Part shown: one piece after another, positions 35,463-48,336 of the stretch
Numbering within the stretch: the stretch's first letter is position 1
How the letters are laid out: the number at the start of each line of letters is the position of its first letter
Assembly (NCBI GenBank): GCA_965153355.1
Contig: OZ231127.1
Span: 15,376,001-15,440,000 of the forward strand
Length of the DNA stretch: 64,000 nt
Reading direction: 5' to 3'
From: Flaccisagitta enflata
Taxonomy: Eukaryota > Chaetognatha > Sagittoidea > Aphragmophora
The notes under the pieces: generated by a model
Seen by the model: only the letters and a program-made list of their open reading frames with translations
The model's database searches: none
Told to the model about the DNA's origin: nothing
Translations under genes and position numbers: made by a program

Positions 35463-38107
35463 ATGGCGTTGCTACGCAGTTTTTTCGGCATACTATCATT
35501 AGCTACGTTTTCAGTCTGGACCACCTCACAAGAAAAGGTTACTGTCAATCATGAGCTTGACGTGGAAAATCTGATCTGGGAACACTGCGTTGATGGAAAC
35601 GTCTCGTACATCAAGTCAGCGATGAAACAGTTTGGCTCATGCGCCGTTTTAAACGCGAAATCATCAAATGGCCCATATCCACCTGAGTCCCCGAATGCTT
35701 ACAGAAACATGTTTACAAGAGGCATCACCTGTTTGCACATGGCTTCCAGGCACGCCAGAAGAGACTTAATCGAATTTCTAATAAAAAAAGACATCGATGT
35801 GTCGCAGAAGGACTTCCTTGGTAGAAGTGCGCTTCAACATTTCATCTATCCCTTTACTGACTTCGACACTTGGTGAATATTCAAAGACGCACAGACGTGC
35901 CAACAAAAATGACTCAAATCTTGATAAAAACACAAAAACCAGAGCAAATTTGACTACGAATATGCCTACATTCGTGGTGGAAATCCAAGACCAGATGAAA
36001 TTCTCTCTGAAACCAAAACTAAGACAAATATTTTTCGTGTTCCAAATGTTGCCAAATACTGAAAGAATCGAAGTAATTTTCAGCGACTACATGCTTGACC
36101 TCACCCTCGATTATAGGTGGAAATACAATGGAGTTTGTAAGGCAACTCCACAAATGCGGATGTTAATTTTGGGCCATAGGGTCAAATCAGTGTTTCATGA
36201 ATTTCAGTCTTAGTTTTCTATCACAACATCAAGAGTAGCATTTGAGAGCGGGTGCAACGTATGGAGGCACCAACAGACAGACGGACCAATAAAGTGACCA
36301 ACCATTGGAAAATAAAACTTCCTAAAAAGTTGCGAGATTGCATTTGAAAGCTAAATTTGGTTTTGCATAGAACTTGATTTCAATCAAACGCTAGATTCCT
36401 GTAGGCCATGCGACCTTACAGATGCAGCACCATTTCATTACGTTTTCTCTATGAAAAAGCTCTCAGAGATAAATTTCACTCAAAGAATGAACTTTTAACC
36501 AAAAAACAACCAAATAACATCAAAAGACTACCGCATTAATGGAGTTTTGCTCAAACTTTATTCTATTTCCATAAAAAAGCCAAATTGAGAAGGGTGACCT
36601 GCATGACCTGCCTGAGCCGAGAACGTCTTTCTTATTGATGGCTGGTTATGAGCTGGATATAGTGGAAAGCTACAGTTCATTTTTTCCAATGTACAGCCCA
36701 CAAGTACATGAACTGCCCAATTCGGAAAAATGGGAATCCCACAATAGCATATTCGCGCTTCTTCTCGATAACTGCGTCGACGCTCACAACGTCCCTCAAG
36801 GCGGTATAAACTTGGCGACGGACGCTGCTCTAGCGGGGCAACGGAGAATGCTTACACTATTACTGCAAAGAGGCGTTGACTTTGAAACACCAGCGATCGA
36901 CGGAATACAGCCGATGCTTCGGTTGCTGCTGTGCATAGCATACGATGACGCGCTACAAACCCGGACAAATCGTCTTAGAAGCATCGTACAGGAACTTGTC
37001 ACGTGGGGTGTGCCGATCGTCAACCATTACAATGACACGACTCACAAACTGATTGCAGAAGGAGTAAATTGGCCAATAAGCGCCAAAAAGACTGAAGAGC
37101 TTCGAGAAGATTCGGCGGCAGATGTTCAACGCAAGTTAAAACAACTTATTGATGAACTGCAACCCGAAATTGCCACAGGAGAGAAAAAACGACAGGAACT
37201 GCAGGGTCAAAACATCTGTACTAAAAATCCCTGTTTTGATTGTCCAAAACTTTTTGAAGCCTACAATTGTACTTTTGAGGCTGGACCGTGCGTGAGAAAA
37301 TATGCAGCTGTCAATTGTAAATCAAACACAATTCTTAAAATTTCTGTTACAATCGCAGGGTTACTTTTTATAATTTTTTCCATTTTGATTGTGTGCTTCA
37401 AGAAAGTATCTGCCGGTGCAAATATTGTATTCAACGGAAAAGAATGGGGATCAAGAATTCTTTTTTGTTGTTACGACGACAGAACTGAACCCGTGATTCT
37501 CACAGTACGCACTGTTGATTCTGTTATAGCTGCGACTAAGATTCCTAACGCCTGCATGTCTCCAATTGTGCTGCTATCGGCATATGGTTCAAAACTACCA
37601 ATACCTTGTTCGTGCCTTTGTAGAGCCTTGGTATCTAAAATTGGGCGTCATGTCCTTGTTGAAGCACGAACAGCTAATGAAAGTGTTTGGACTTTTGAAA
37701 AAGTTACAGCTGGCATAATTGTGCAAGTATCAGGGAACGGCCAAATCCCACTCGCCAGAAGACTGCAATGTGGGAATGAACGGGTTAAAATTGATAAGTC
37801 AGTGGATGACTCAAATCCGAAAAGTTGCACTGTCCAGGATGTTCTTAAATGGATCGTATCTGAAGAACTTACAAAAAGATATCATGTTGCTGAATCAAAT
37901 TGTATATTTTTTGCATATAATCTCTTCTTGAAGTTTGCAAACGTACCATACCCCATTGAGCCGCTTAAACTGAAGTATGAAGATTTGGAGGCTCAGAAAG
38001 TGGAAGGAGTGGAATCTTTGAACAGATGGAAATGGCTGAAAAGATATCTAACTCGTAAGATCAAACATAACATATTGTGCAATTATCGAGTTCAACCGTC
38101 CGAGTAA
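35463..38107 (+). CDS. Gene A: ankyrin-repeat single-pass membrane protein with a permuted papain-like C-terminal domain
   Basis: Two exons inferred: 35463-35872 and 36580-38107, giving about 645 residues. The start ATG (GGAAATGG) is followed by a hydrophobic signal peptide (residues 2-20). Residues about 31-135 and 140-285 hold ankyrin-like helices (GITCLHMASRHARRDLIEFL; INLATDAALAGQRRMLTLLL). Six cysteines lie at 350-383, then one transmembrane helix at about 388-410 (ILKISVTIAGLLFIIFSILI). The C-terminal domain has a strand with His494 (GRHVLVEA), the block TAGIIVQVSG, and Ser-Asn-Cys578 at a helix start (SNCIFFAYNLFLKF). His-before-Cys order with an NC helix is the layout of LRAT, PPPDE/DeSI and permuted NlpC/P60 proteins, so a thiol hydrolase or acyltransferase-like role is possible but unproven. 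The topology predicted from signal peptide plus helix puts the ankyrin part outside or in the lumen. The same domain occurs in gene B. Stop TAA at 38105. What it acts on is unknown. Confidence 0.75.
35873..36579 (+). other. Inferred intron of gene A
   Basis: The first-exon frame meets TGA at 35874 exactly where a donor TTG/GTGAAT occurs. The next exon frame opens after an in-frame TAA at 36572, with acceptor CCATAAAAAAG/C at 36579, preceded by TTTATTCTATTTCC. The phases agree (two bases plus one, giving TGC) and join ankyrin-type sequence on both sides. A frame of 138 codons overlapping the intron (35797-36213) shows no domain, and a worn family H run lies at about 36265-36300. cDNA could shift either boundary. 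Confidence 0.55.
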
Positions 38108-38756
38108 GAACGCAACTCGGCTATTCTGAAATACGGGTACTGAACGACAATGCTGTTTTGAAAAAAGAGGAGTAGATTTAGAAAAGAAAAGAAGAGATCA
38201 ACTCAACCCTCACCCCACCCTAACCTTAATTTAACCCAGACCTAAACCATAGAGTTTTTTGTATTGATTCATAGGTCATTGGCTCCTCTGAGGCCGCTGC
38301 TCCGTGCACTTTGGTCACCTGATTTAACGACATTTTTGATTGAACAGCCAAGTTTCTTTTGTTCAAAATGTTTACAGGTTTTTGTAATATCAATTTCACA
38401 CAATTTAACAACACCTGATTTAACATACAAACCTGATTTTAACTCACTTTTGTCCCATGGATAACATTAAGCTGATTTAATGATATCAAGGATTTCAAGG
38501 TCCTAACTGATGATTTCTTTTAAACTTAAAATTTTGATTTGAATACTGACATGTCCTAACATACTCTGATACATTTAAGATTTAAAAGAAGTTAAAATAA
38601 GAAGAAAAAAAAAGATAAGAAGAAAACAAAAATATTTGAATGTGTGAAAAGACATTTCACAACAAAGATGTCATATTATGTACTCAGAGGTTTGTATTCA
38701 ATTCCATTTAAAACAATTTATAATAGAATTAATTGTATGTGATATCATAAAACTTA
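38108..38756. other. 3' flank of gene A with a solo family G terminus
   Basis: GGTCATTGGCTCCTCTGAGG and CCGCTGCTCC at 38274-38304 match the terminal arm of family G without the rest. Otherwise AT-rich; no AATAAA close to the stop. Confidence 0.5.
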
Positions 38757-38957
38757 ACAAGGTCGGATACACGGCTACCCCAGTCGCGTGCGGGTGGGCA
38801 GGGGCCATTATTGAGGTCACTAGACCGTTTGGCCAGGAGCAGTGATGTCACAGAATAAAAAACATAAAAAGAAATGAAGTGCGAATGAACAACCAACCGA
38901 CCAACCAACTGACCGACAGACAAAGCGAGGTGTAGAGTCGCGTGCAAGCCACCAAAA
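38757..38957 (+). mobile_element. Family H element, GTGC subfamily, full length
   Basis: AACAAGGTCGGATACACGGC, CAGTCGCGTGCGGGTGGGCA, GACCGTTTGGCCAGGAGCAG, CAACCAACCGACC run, GTAGAGTCGCGTGCAAGCCACC. The right hairpin arm is mutated (AAGCCACC), so pairing is lost in this copy. Confidence 0.9.
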
Positions 38958-39073
38958 ATATGTTTCACTAATTCTAAAGGAGGCTATCTTTTACAGTCAG
39001 TGGACAAAACAAAATAGGTAGAGAGCTCACTCAGTTGGCTTTGATCCAACCCACTGTTATTATACAGAATGCT

Positions 39074-39420
39074 GTAAACTACAACTGGTTGTAAAAACTA
39101 CAGCCAGCTGTTATGCTACAAATTCGGCAAAAATCCAACCTAAATAGAATAGTTTGTTACTAGCTTATTCATAATGCTAATGAAATTCTGATGTGTTACA
39201 CTTAACACTTTTTGTAGGAAATATTTTGTTTAACGTTGAATTAAAACAAAATTAAACACTAATAAAAAAATTCATTTTCATATGAAAGTTTATGTTGTGA
39301 CATATAAAACTTCTCAGAATTTCATCTGGAATCTGAATCTGCAGGTCTCATTCTATTTGGTGAAAGTTGGATTTTTGCCAATTTTGTAACTTAACAGCCG
39401 GCTGTAATTTCAACAACCAA
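39074..39420. mobile_element. Foldback element
   Basis: TACAGCCAGCTGTTATG, then TTCGGCAAAAATCCAAC, then AAATAGAAT on the left pair with ATTCTATTT, GTTGGATTTTTGCCAA and AACAGCCGGCTGTAA on the right. Ends not fixed. Confidence 0.75.
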
Positions 39421-40319
39421 ATGATGTTTGCAGCAATTCTAGAAACTTGCATATAACGATTTCGATTCTAGTTCATCTAAGATTTATAACCCATAATTTG
39501 GTCCATGGATTAGTTGGCCCCTCTGTTATTGACAGATTTACTATTATGCATCAGATGGAGGTCTCACTTTTTTTTGACACACTGAAGTCTTAGAAGACCT
39601 AAAATTGTTAGCTTTCTATGCAAGCATTCTAGAATTGTAAGCAATCTAGGCAAGAAAACCTAGGATTGTAAGCATTGTAGAGAGCTAAATCAATCATTTT
39701 ATTTCACCTATTTCCAAAAGAGTGGCGATGATGAATATTCTTGGCATGAGTGAGTTGTCTCACTGTAGATACTGACCCAAGAAACGAAAAAAATCAAAGT
39801 GGCGCTTTTTGGGTTGAAAAGAATTAACTTGTTCTACCATTGTAAAAGCACCCAGGAAATCTACAAATGTAAGCTTTCTAACTGACAAGCCTACGATCGT
39901 AAGAATCATAAGAAAACCAGCTGGATTGGGGACAAAATTGAAAAAAATCGCCTCGTTGGCGTAAATTGTATAGCGACAAGCTACAGAATGATACCTCACA
40001 TGACCTTGTGGAAGTTGTAGTTGAAGCTGTAGGTAGCGGTGCTAACCTTTTGTTACGGTTTTCATGATCTTCACGTTGTATTATGCGTGGAGGTGTAACA
40101 AAAGAAACAAAGGGATACCAGGAAGCACTGACCATATGACGCTTGAGTAACCTGGTTTTTTTTAATTGTTGCGTGACAGCTTCCCACTTATGTCTTTTGG
40201 GTCGTCTCTGAGTATAAATATCATTTGCTTGCTCCAATTATCATTGTCTTAACATAGATGTCTTCATTTTGTAATTATCAATTTATTCTCGTTGAAACTT
40301 TTACAAACGACAATTTTCT
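39421..40319. other. Unannotated stretch
   Basis: AT-rich; GTAAGC-TTCTA words recur at about 39610-39680 and 39865-39880. No gene. Confidence 0.5.
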
Positions 40320-40459
40320 TTAGTCGCGGACACGCGACTCTACACCTTGCCTAGTCGGTCCGTCCGTCCGTCCGTCACATTTTTGAATTCCGAGCGGTTT
40401 TCTCATTACTGCTCCTGCCCAACCGTCCGCGACTGGATTGCCGTGTATCCGGCCTTGTT
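40320..40459 (-). mobile_element. Family H element, GGAC subfamily, full length
   Basis: Perfect hairpin AGTCGCGGACACGCGACT, CTACACCTTGCC, GTCGGTCCGTCCGTCCGTC, TTTGAATTCCGAGCGG, GTCCGCGACTGGATTGCCG and GTATCCGGCCTTGTTT. With 57234-57393 it defines this subfamily. Confidence 0.93.
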
Positions 40460-40683
40460 TATCTCTTTGTCTAATACATCGTTTGACATAAAGCCTTGTT
40501 TTTGTGCAGTAAGTGACCAGTGACGACAGTGGGTCATTAACCTAATTGATGCAAATTTATTTGGGATTACCGTTAAAAGAATTACAGCCATTAATGAAAC
40601 AAAGCTTTTTGTTTGAAGATGATAGAATCGCATTCGTAAATCAGTGGAAACAAAGCCAAGTAGGTCAATAAGGTGCACCGCTC

Positions 40684-41330
40684 CGTGAGGCAAAAACACT
40701 CTCAACTAGAAAAACCACCAACCAACTCAAACCACCCTACCCACCTAAATTACCACCACCACGAGGCAAAAACACCCACAACTTGGAAAAACCACCAAGC
40801 AACCACCTCAAACCTCCCTACCCACCTAACATTAGGTTTAAAAGCCCTGATTACAGTTCACAGAAAAGTAAAAAAAAATTAGAAAAGTAAAAAAAATTTA
40901 AATTCATTTAATTGTAAAATCTTTTGACGTGTGTCAAAGTTGCTACGATCTCACTGACCCAGAAGATATTTTTTGTCTCTTCATATATCCAAGCAGAAAA
41001 TAATATGTAAGTCAATACTTAGTTCTTAGCTGACCTGTTGGGTTTGAGAAAAAAAAAAAGGTCTTCGTGCCTAATGATCATTACCACCATGAGGTAAAAA
41101 CACCCCCTAATTGGAAGAACCACCAACCAACCAACTCAAACCACCCTACTCACCTAAATTATCATAACCGCAAGGCAAAAACACCCTCGACTCGGAAAAA
41201 CCACCAACCAACCAACTCCAATCACCCTATCCACCTAAATTACCATAACCGCGAGGCAAAAACACCAACTTACCAACTGAAACCACCCTACCTACCGAAA
41301 TTACCATCACTGTGTGGCAAAAACAACCGC
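40684..41330. repeat. Minisatellite blocks, about 70-80-bp unit
   Basis: ACCACCCTACCCACCTAAATTACC, GAGGCAAAAACACCC and GAAAAACCACCAACC recur at 40684-40845 and 41075-41330, separated by 230 bp of AT-rich DNA. The resulting His/Asn/Thr/Pro-rich open frames have no other gene features. Confidence 0.85.
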
Positions 41331-41337
41331 GACTTGG

Positions 41338-41470
41338 AACAAGGCCAACACTTTACAGTCGCGTGCGGTTGTTAACACCATTAGACCAAAAGACTAAAAG
41401 ACTAAAAGACCAAAAGACTAAGAGACTAAATGTAAATTGACTTTAACTTTAAATAACTTAAAATGAAACT
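41338..41470 (+). mobile_element. Family H element, CCAACACC subfamily, 5' part
   Basis: AACAAGGCCAACACTTTACAG, TCGCGTGCGGTTGTTAACACC, then GACTAAAAGACTAAAAG repeats. Truncated before the hairpin, where a TTTTTTTTCG run leads to the next microsatellite. Confidence 0.85.
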
Positions 41471-41507
41471 TTTTTTTCGTTCTTTTCGTCATTCTTTCAT
41501 TCTTTCT

Positions 41508-41995
<488 letters not shown>

Positions 41996-42361
41996 CATTA
42001 ACCGTCAATGGCAATCACTTTTGATGAAAAATAAAAGATAGCATCCTTCTACTGATCTGGATCCATTACATGAGATCATATAAACAATAGCATTCCTTCA
42101 CGAATGTCTGTATAAAGTCTCTTGTTCCTCACAGCACATTGTATCCTAAATCTGCACACTGCACACAGCATACAGTCTGCCCTTGGTAGGCAGGATTGAT
42201 TTTTCATCAACCAGCCTCTCAAAGAAAATAATCATCATAAAAACCTTCATCTTGTGAGGACGACCGGCTGTTGCCATTGTATTAGTTCCTACCGACCTTT
42301 TTATTTCTTCTTCTTCTTCTTTTCAGAGCTAACACACGATGCTCCAAGAGAAAAGGCAAAA
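41996..42361. other. Unannotated stretch
   Basis: No gene; a CTTCTTCTTCTTCTT run at 42306-42321. Confidence 0.5.
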
Positions 42362-42450
42362 GCTAGTGATGTGATGCGTTGTTGTGTTGTGTTGTGTTGT
42401 GTTGTGATGTGATGAGTTGTGTTGTTTTGTGTTGTGATGTTGCGATGCGT
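42362..42450. repeat. (GTTGT)n / GTGATGTGATG tract
   Basis: Pentanucleotide GTTGT units flanked by GATGTGATGCG words. Confidence 0.85.
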
Positions 42451-42933
42451 TAACACTCTGATCATTTTTTTTTGGTTGCGCGTTTACATTGTCAACGTGC
42501 TGATCAATTGATTGACCGGTTGAACTTCTCAGTGAGATTTGCTCAGTCATCTCCCTAACATGAATCGGACAATTAGGCGGAAAATCACTTGCGCACAAAA
42601 TGTTTAAAAGGCATATAAATGATATAATCCTAGTCACAGACTAGTTGTCAGCCTAGTGTTATGAATATTTTACATTACGGTGAAGCTCTTAATCAGTTAA
42701 ATGAACAATAAACGCACCAGACACAATAAGCGGCGAAATTTGAGACAAAATTCAAATACATTTCTCTTTATATATACAATATTTTTTATGAATTCATAAC
42801 AAATAATTACTATTACAATTTTACTGAAACAATAACAAACCTTATGCAGTTACACCCTGCTCTACCAGATTTGAGAGAGATGGAAATCCATTCAACTTAC
42901 TATGTAGAGTATCCAGATATTAGTATCCAGATG
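42451..42933. other. Unannotated stretch
   Basis: Includes CAGTTACACCCTGCTCTACC (about 42847), resembling the CAGTTACACCCCACTACAAC word at 55624, possibly remains of a pogo-like MITE terminus. Confidence 0.4.
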
Positions 42934-43146
42934 AACAAGGCCGGATACACGGCTGCCCCAGTCGCGTGCGGGTGGGCAGGGGCCGTAGTTGAGGTCACCA
43001 GATCATTTGGGCAGGAGCGGTGAGGCAAAAAAAAACAACAAAAACCCAAAAAAAGTAGTGTGACCAACGGACCAACGGACCGACGAACGGACCGACCGAC
43101 GGACCAACAAAGCGGGGTGAAGAGTCGCGTAGCACGCGACTAAAAA
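42934..43146 (+). mobile_element. Family H element, GTGC subfamily, full length
   Basis: AACAAGGCCGGATACACGGC, CAGTCGCGTGCGGGTGGGCA, GATCATTTGGGCAGGAGCGG, ACGGACCGACGAACGGACC run, AGTCGCGTAGCACGCGACTA. Hairpin stem GTCGCGT/ACGCGAC kept with loop AGC. Confidence 0.93.
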
Positions 43147-43261
43147 TCCAAATGAGGTGGTGAATGCGGACGCGCTCATATTGAACATTGACTCCTTGGT
43201 CCCATCATGTCATCTTCTGATTAATTCTTATAATGGCAATAAAAACAATACCATATACACT

Positions 43262-43388
43262 CTTCCTCAGTCTCGGATGGGTGGGCAGGGGCTTAAAACC
43301 TCATAAATCAAATTTGTTTCAGACCAATGGACAAACTGACCAACTGACAAACATGGCAAGTTCTAGAGTTGCGTGTCCGTGACTAAAA
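43262..43388 (+). mobile_element. Degenerate family H element
   Basis: CAGTCTCGGATGGGTGGGCA, GACCAATGGACAAACTGACC, TTCTAGAGTTGCGTGTCCGTGACTAAAAA. Confidence 0.65.
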
Positions 43389-43619
43389 ATCTGTTTTTAA
43401 CAAATAAAATCTATTGCTCCCTTGATATCTGTTATTGCAAGATTTAACAGTCTTCAAATATGCTATTGATTTTGGGCCCCTTTTTGTGACTTTAGGCTTA
43501 AACAAAGAAAATACGCTGGACAGACTGAGTCAGAGATATATTTAGATTAGAAAGGAATTGACATTAACAAGAAAAGCGTTTGGTGAAGGCTGGACGCCCA
43601 CGCGGGATCTTTACGATCT

Positions 43620-44070
43620 GTATGAGACACGCGGTGGCTTGAATGAATGTATATGTGATGGTGAGAGAATCAAATGAGAAATAAGGCCTATAGACAAATG
43701 CTGCGTGTGCAGTGGCTTGACTGAATGTATATGAGTGTTGAAATAGCACTGCCTTTGCAATAGGTGATGTGATGGCGGGAGATTCAAATGAGAAATAAGA
43801 CCAATAGACAAATGCTGTGTGCGCGGTGGCTTGTGTGAATGTATATGTGATGACAAGATATTCAAAGAAAAAACAAGGCCAAGGGACAAATGCTGCGTGC
43901 GCAGTAGCTTGACTGAATGTATATGTGATGGCGAGTGATTCAGATGAGAAACAAGTCCGAGGAACAAATGCTGCATGCGTGGTGGCTTGAATGCATGTAT
44001 ATGTGATGGTGAGAGATTCAGATGAGAATTAACTCAAATAAGGCCAAAGACAATAGCTGCGTGCTCAGTA
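43620..44070. repeat. Minisatellite, roughly 80-110-bp unit
   Basis: Five units with GACAAATGCTGCGTGCGC, GGTGGCTTGAATGAATGTAT, ATGTGATGG-GAGA-ATTC and AAATGAGAAATAAGGCC. Variable unit length from internal indels. Confidence 0.85.
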
Positions 44071-44091
44071 AATCAGTCATTCAAGTACCGC

Positions 44092-44232
44092 TCATGGTCA
44101 GCAGTACCCGATGCCCTGTTTGTGGTAATGTGGGTATCATGTGGCAAACAGTGTGACTGTGAGGCGGGTGCATGGCCCGTGTCCTGTCGAAGACCGGGAG
44201 GGGGGATTTTATTATGTCCAGGTCCCTACCCA
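44092..44232 (+). mobile_element. Family G element, worn short copy
   Basis: TCATGGTCAGCAGTACCCGA, TGCCCTG, GTGTCCTGTCGAAGACC and the end CCCTACCCAAAAAAGG, with the internal minisatellite absent. Confidence 0.6.
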
Positions 44233-44454
44233 AAAAAGGACGGAAATGATTTTTTCGAGCTGATAGCTGAAGCCGAAGCTCGCACTGGTCAGTTCTGATT
44301 TAACCGACGAAATGGAGGGCCAAAGGCTTAGTCCAAGAAGTGGTGTGCAGGGCAGAAAAAAAAACCTAACAAATCTCCGCTTAAAATGGACAGATGAGAC
44401 GGATGGGCAGCTTGTAGCGTTATGTGCGCGCGCTTGAAATGATACCACTTCTGG

Positions 44455-44471
44455 TAAGAGAGAGAGAGAGA

Positions 44472-44527
<56 letters not shown>

Positions 44528-44632
44528 GACAGAGAGAGACAGAGAGAGACAGAGAGACAAAGAGAGACAAAGAGAGACAAAGAGAGACAAAGAGAGACAA
44601 AGAGAGACAGAGAGGGACAGAGAGGGAGAATA
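44455..44632. repeat. (GA)n then (GAGACA)n array
   Basis: GA run passing into GAGACAGAGA and GACAAAGAGA decamers. Confidence 0.92.
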
Positions 44633-45064
44633 TTGACAACTAAAGAAAGAGTTTAAAGAGTTAAGTAAAATGTCTCATAATTTAGGTTTTGCCAAAAAGG
44701 GCTGAAGCTTACGAAGAAACTGAACGATGAAAAATTCATGCCGTCGGCATCGAGTTCGTGAGACGTGAGGTCGAGATGTAGTGCTGACGAGGAATACCCC
44801 TTCCAAAAGCATGCGTGAAAGATGGAATCGTGGAAAACTTTCTTACCCCTATTGCCAATGAAGAAATTACTACCAAATCTCTCTAAGGACAATAGGCTGC
44901 ATGCCTTATAAACGAGAAAGTACGCTCTAGCTTTTCTCCACTTGTAAATGGAAATGTAGAAAACGTTCTCTCAGGAAATAAGGATTCAGTGATAAAGAAT
45001 TGGCAGATGCTGTAACTGAAAACGACCGAGTTTTGTATTTCGCATTGTGATTCTTTGATGTAGC
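44633..45064. other. Unannotated stretch
   Basis: Non-repetitive by eye but without a frame of coding character. Confidence 0.45.
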
Positions 45065-45538
45065 AAGGCCAACACCAACAAGTCGCGTGCGCTTTATGAT
45101 ACTAATTGCAAGTATCTAATTTTCTCAATAAAATTGTTGTTATCCAAGACTGCCAATTTAATCAATTATTCAATTTCAATCCTTTCCGTTCCCTGTAAAT
45201 TATTCTCAACCCTTCCTGTAAGACTCTAAAAACTGGCAAAATTACTTGAACAAAACAGTGATTAGATATAAAAACATTGGCAAATTGACTTTTACAAAAC
45301 AGGGATTAGATATAAAAACATTGATGAGGAGATGAAGCGACCGATGGACGAATTGACAAAGCGAGGCATTGACATTGTTCATGGCATAATTCCGATAAGC
45401 TCTTCCGTAAAGCAAGAAGGCCTCTTCAGTGCAGCGTTCGGCGTCGGATTGCATTGGGAATGAAGACGAAGAAGGAGAAGAAGAAGAAGAAAACGAAAAC
45501 GAAAAAGAAAAAGAAAAAGAACAAGTCATCCAAGGATT
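45065..45538. other. Family H 5' fragment and flanking DNA
   Basis: GCAAGGCCAACACCAACAAG and TCGCGTGCGC at 45065-45091 are the start of a CCAACACC-subfamily copy with no 3' end. AACATTG-CAAATTGACTTTTAC / AAAACAGGGATTAGATATAA repeats at 45240-45320; AAG/AAAAG run 45465-45520. Confidence 0.55.
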
Positions 45539-46269
45539 GCACATGGTCAGCGGTACCCGATGCCCTGCTTGAAGTGATTAACTGAAGAAGTGGAGTGAGA
45601 GCAGGGCAGCGGCCCCAAAGGGCCGATGTCCTGTAGGACACAGGGGTGAATTTCCATACGTCCTGAGAGGGCATGTTTGGGGTAATTTTCCGTGATATTC
45701 ATTGGGAATTTTGCATTTTTTTTTATTTCTTTTCAATTTGCCATGTTATTCAATGGGAATTTGAGGCCTAAGAGGCTGGATTTGAGGCCCAAGAGGCTGG
45801 ATTTGAGGCCCAAGAGGCTGGATTTGAGGCTTGAGAGGTGGGATTTGAGGCCTGTGAGGCTGGATTTGAGGCCTGAAAGGCTGGATTTGAGGCTTGAGAG
45901 GCCAGATTTGAGGCCTGAGAGGTCAGATTTGAGGCCTGAGAGGCTGGATTTGAGGCCTGAGAGGCTGGATTTGAGGCCTGAAAGGCTAGATTTGAGGCCT
46001 GAGAGGCCAGATTTGAGGCCTGAGAGGCCTGATTTGAGGCCTGAGAGGCTGGATTTGAGGCCTGAAAGGCTAGATTTGAGGCCTGAGAGGCCAGATTTGA
46101 GGCTTGAGAGGCCGGATTTGAGGCCTGAGAGGCTGGATTTGAGGCCTGAGAGGCTTGAGAAGCTTCGGAGGGGGGACGTACGGACGTACGGACGGACGGA
46201 CGTACGGACGGACGTAAGGAAATTCACCCCTGTGTCCTACAGGACATCGGCCCTTTGGGGCCGCTGCCC
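45539..46269 (+). mobile_element. Family G element, longest intact copy
   Basis: CACATGGTCAGCGGTACCCG, GGGCAGCGGCCCCAAAGGGC, arm to GTAGGACACAGGGGTGAATT, then about 400 bp of 20-21-bp repeat (AGGCTGGATTTGAGGCCTG), a GTACGGACGG run, and the inverse arm ending CCTTTGGGGCCGCTGCCC followed by AAAAAG. The 7-residue pseudo-protein repeat LDLRPER is a product of the 21-bp period. Confidence 0.9.
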
Positions 46270-46500
46270 AAAAAGAAAAAAGAAAAAGAAAAAGAAAAAG
46301 AAAAAGAAAAAGAAAAAGAAAAAGAAGAAAAAGTAGAAGAAGATGAAGATGAAGAAGAAGAAGAAGAAGAAGAAGAAGAAGAAGAAGAAGAAGAAGAAGA
46401 AGAAGAAGAAGAAGAAGAAGAAGAAGAAGAAGAAGAAAAATAAGAAGAAGGAGAAGAAGAAGAAGAAGAAGAAGAAGAGGAAAAATGAAAAAAAAAAAAG
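46270..46500. repeat. (AAAAAG)n then (AAG)n array
   Basis: Begins directly at the A-run that ends the family G element, consistent with growth of a microsatellite from the element's tail. Confidence 0.92.
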
Positions 46501-47466
<966 letters not shown>

Positions 47467-47609
47467 GAAAGTGAGAGACAGTGCCCATAAAAGAGAGGGC
47501 ATTCAATCTGGCGTAGAATCCAAAGAGCAGACATTTCCGGTTTTCTGCCATCGCTTTGACCTTCGGCCTTTAATGCGTCAGGCTCAAACATCAGAATCAA
47601 AAGGCGCTA

Positions 47610-48336
47610 AGTGCAGCTACAAAGAAGGATTAAGAGTTGGGTGTGACAAAGATACAACGCTGAGTACAGCTACAAAGAAGGATTAAGAGTTTGGTGTGAC
47701 AAGGATATATGGTTGAGTGCAGCTACAAAGAACAATTAAGAGTTGGGTGTGACAATATAAGGCTGAGTGCAGCTACAAAAGAAGATTAAGAGTAAGGTGA
47801 GATAAGGGTACAAGGCTGAGTGCAGCTACAAAGAAGGATGAAGAGTTTGGTGTGACAAGGATATATTGTTGAGTGCAGCTACAAAGAACGATTAAGAGAT
47901 GGGTGTGCAGCTACAAAAAAAGATTAAGAGTAAGGTGAGACATGGGCACGAGGCTGAGTGCAGCTATAAAGAAGGATTAAGAGTTGGGTGTGACAAAGAT
48001 ACAACGCTGTGTGCAGCTACAAAGAAGGATTAAGAGTTTGGTGTGACAAGGATACAGGGCTGAGTGCAGCTACAAAGAAGGATTAAGAGTTTGGTGTGAC
48101 AAGGATACAAGGCTGAGTGCAGCTACAAAGAACAATTAAGAGTTGAGTGTGACAAAGATACAACGCTGAGTGCAGCTACAAAGAGGGATTAAGAGTTTGG
48201 TGTGACAAGGATACATGGTTGAGTGCAGTTACAAAGACGGATTAAGAGTAAAGTGTGACAAGGACTCATGAATGAGTGCTGCTACAAAGAAGGATTAGAG
48301 ATGGGTGGGACAAGAATACATGGATGAGTGCAGCTG
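47610..48336. repeat. Minisatellite, 53-bp unit
   Basis: About fourteen units of GCTGAGTGCAGCTACAAAGA, AGGATTAAGAGTTGGGTGTG and ACAAGGATACAAG. It resumes at 48763 after an element insertion. Confidence 0.93.

Noticed and set aside
35797-36213. 138-codon frame overlapping gene A's intron as an extra exon
   Set aside because: It is in a different frame from exon 1, shows no ankyrin or other motif, and the in-phase splice from 35872 to 36580 explains the gene better.
40673-41375. His/Asn/Pro-rich repeat proteins
   Set aside because: Coincide with the 70-80-bp minisatellite and have no non-repetitive coding part.
45692-46336. LDLRPER-type heptad repeat protein
   Set aside because: Encoded by the 21-bp internal repeat of a family G element; the opposite strand gives an equally regular GLKSSLS repeat.
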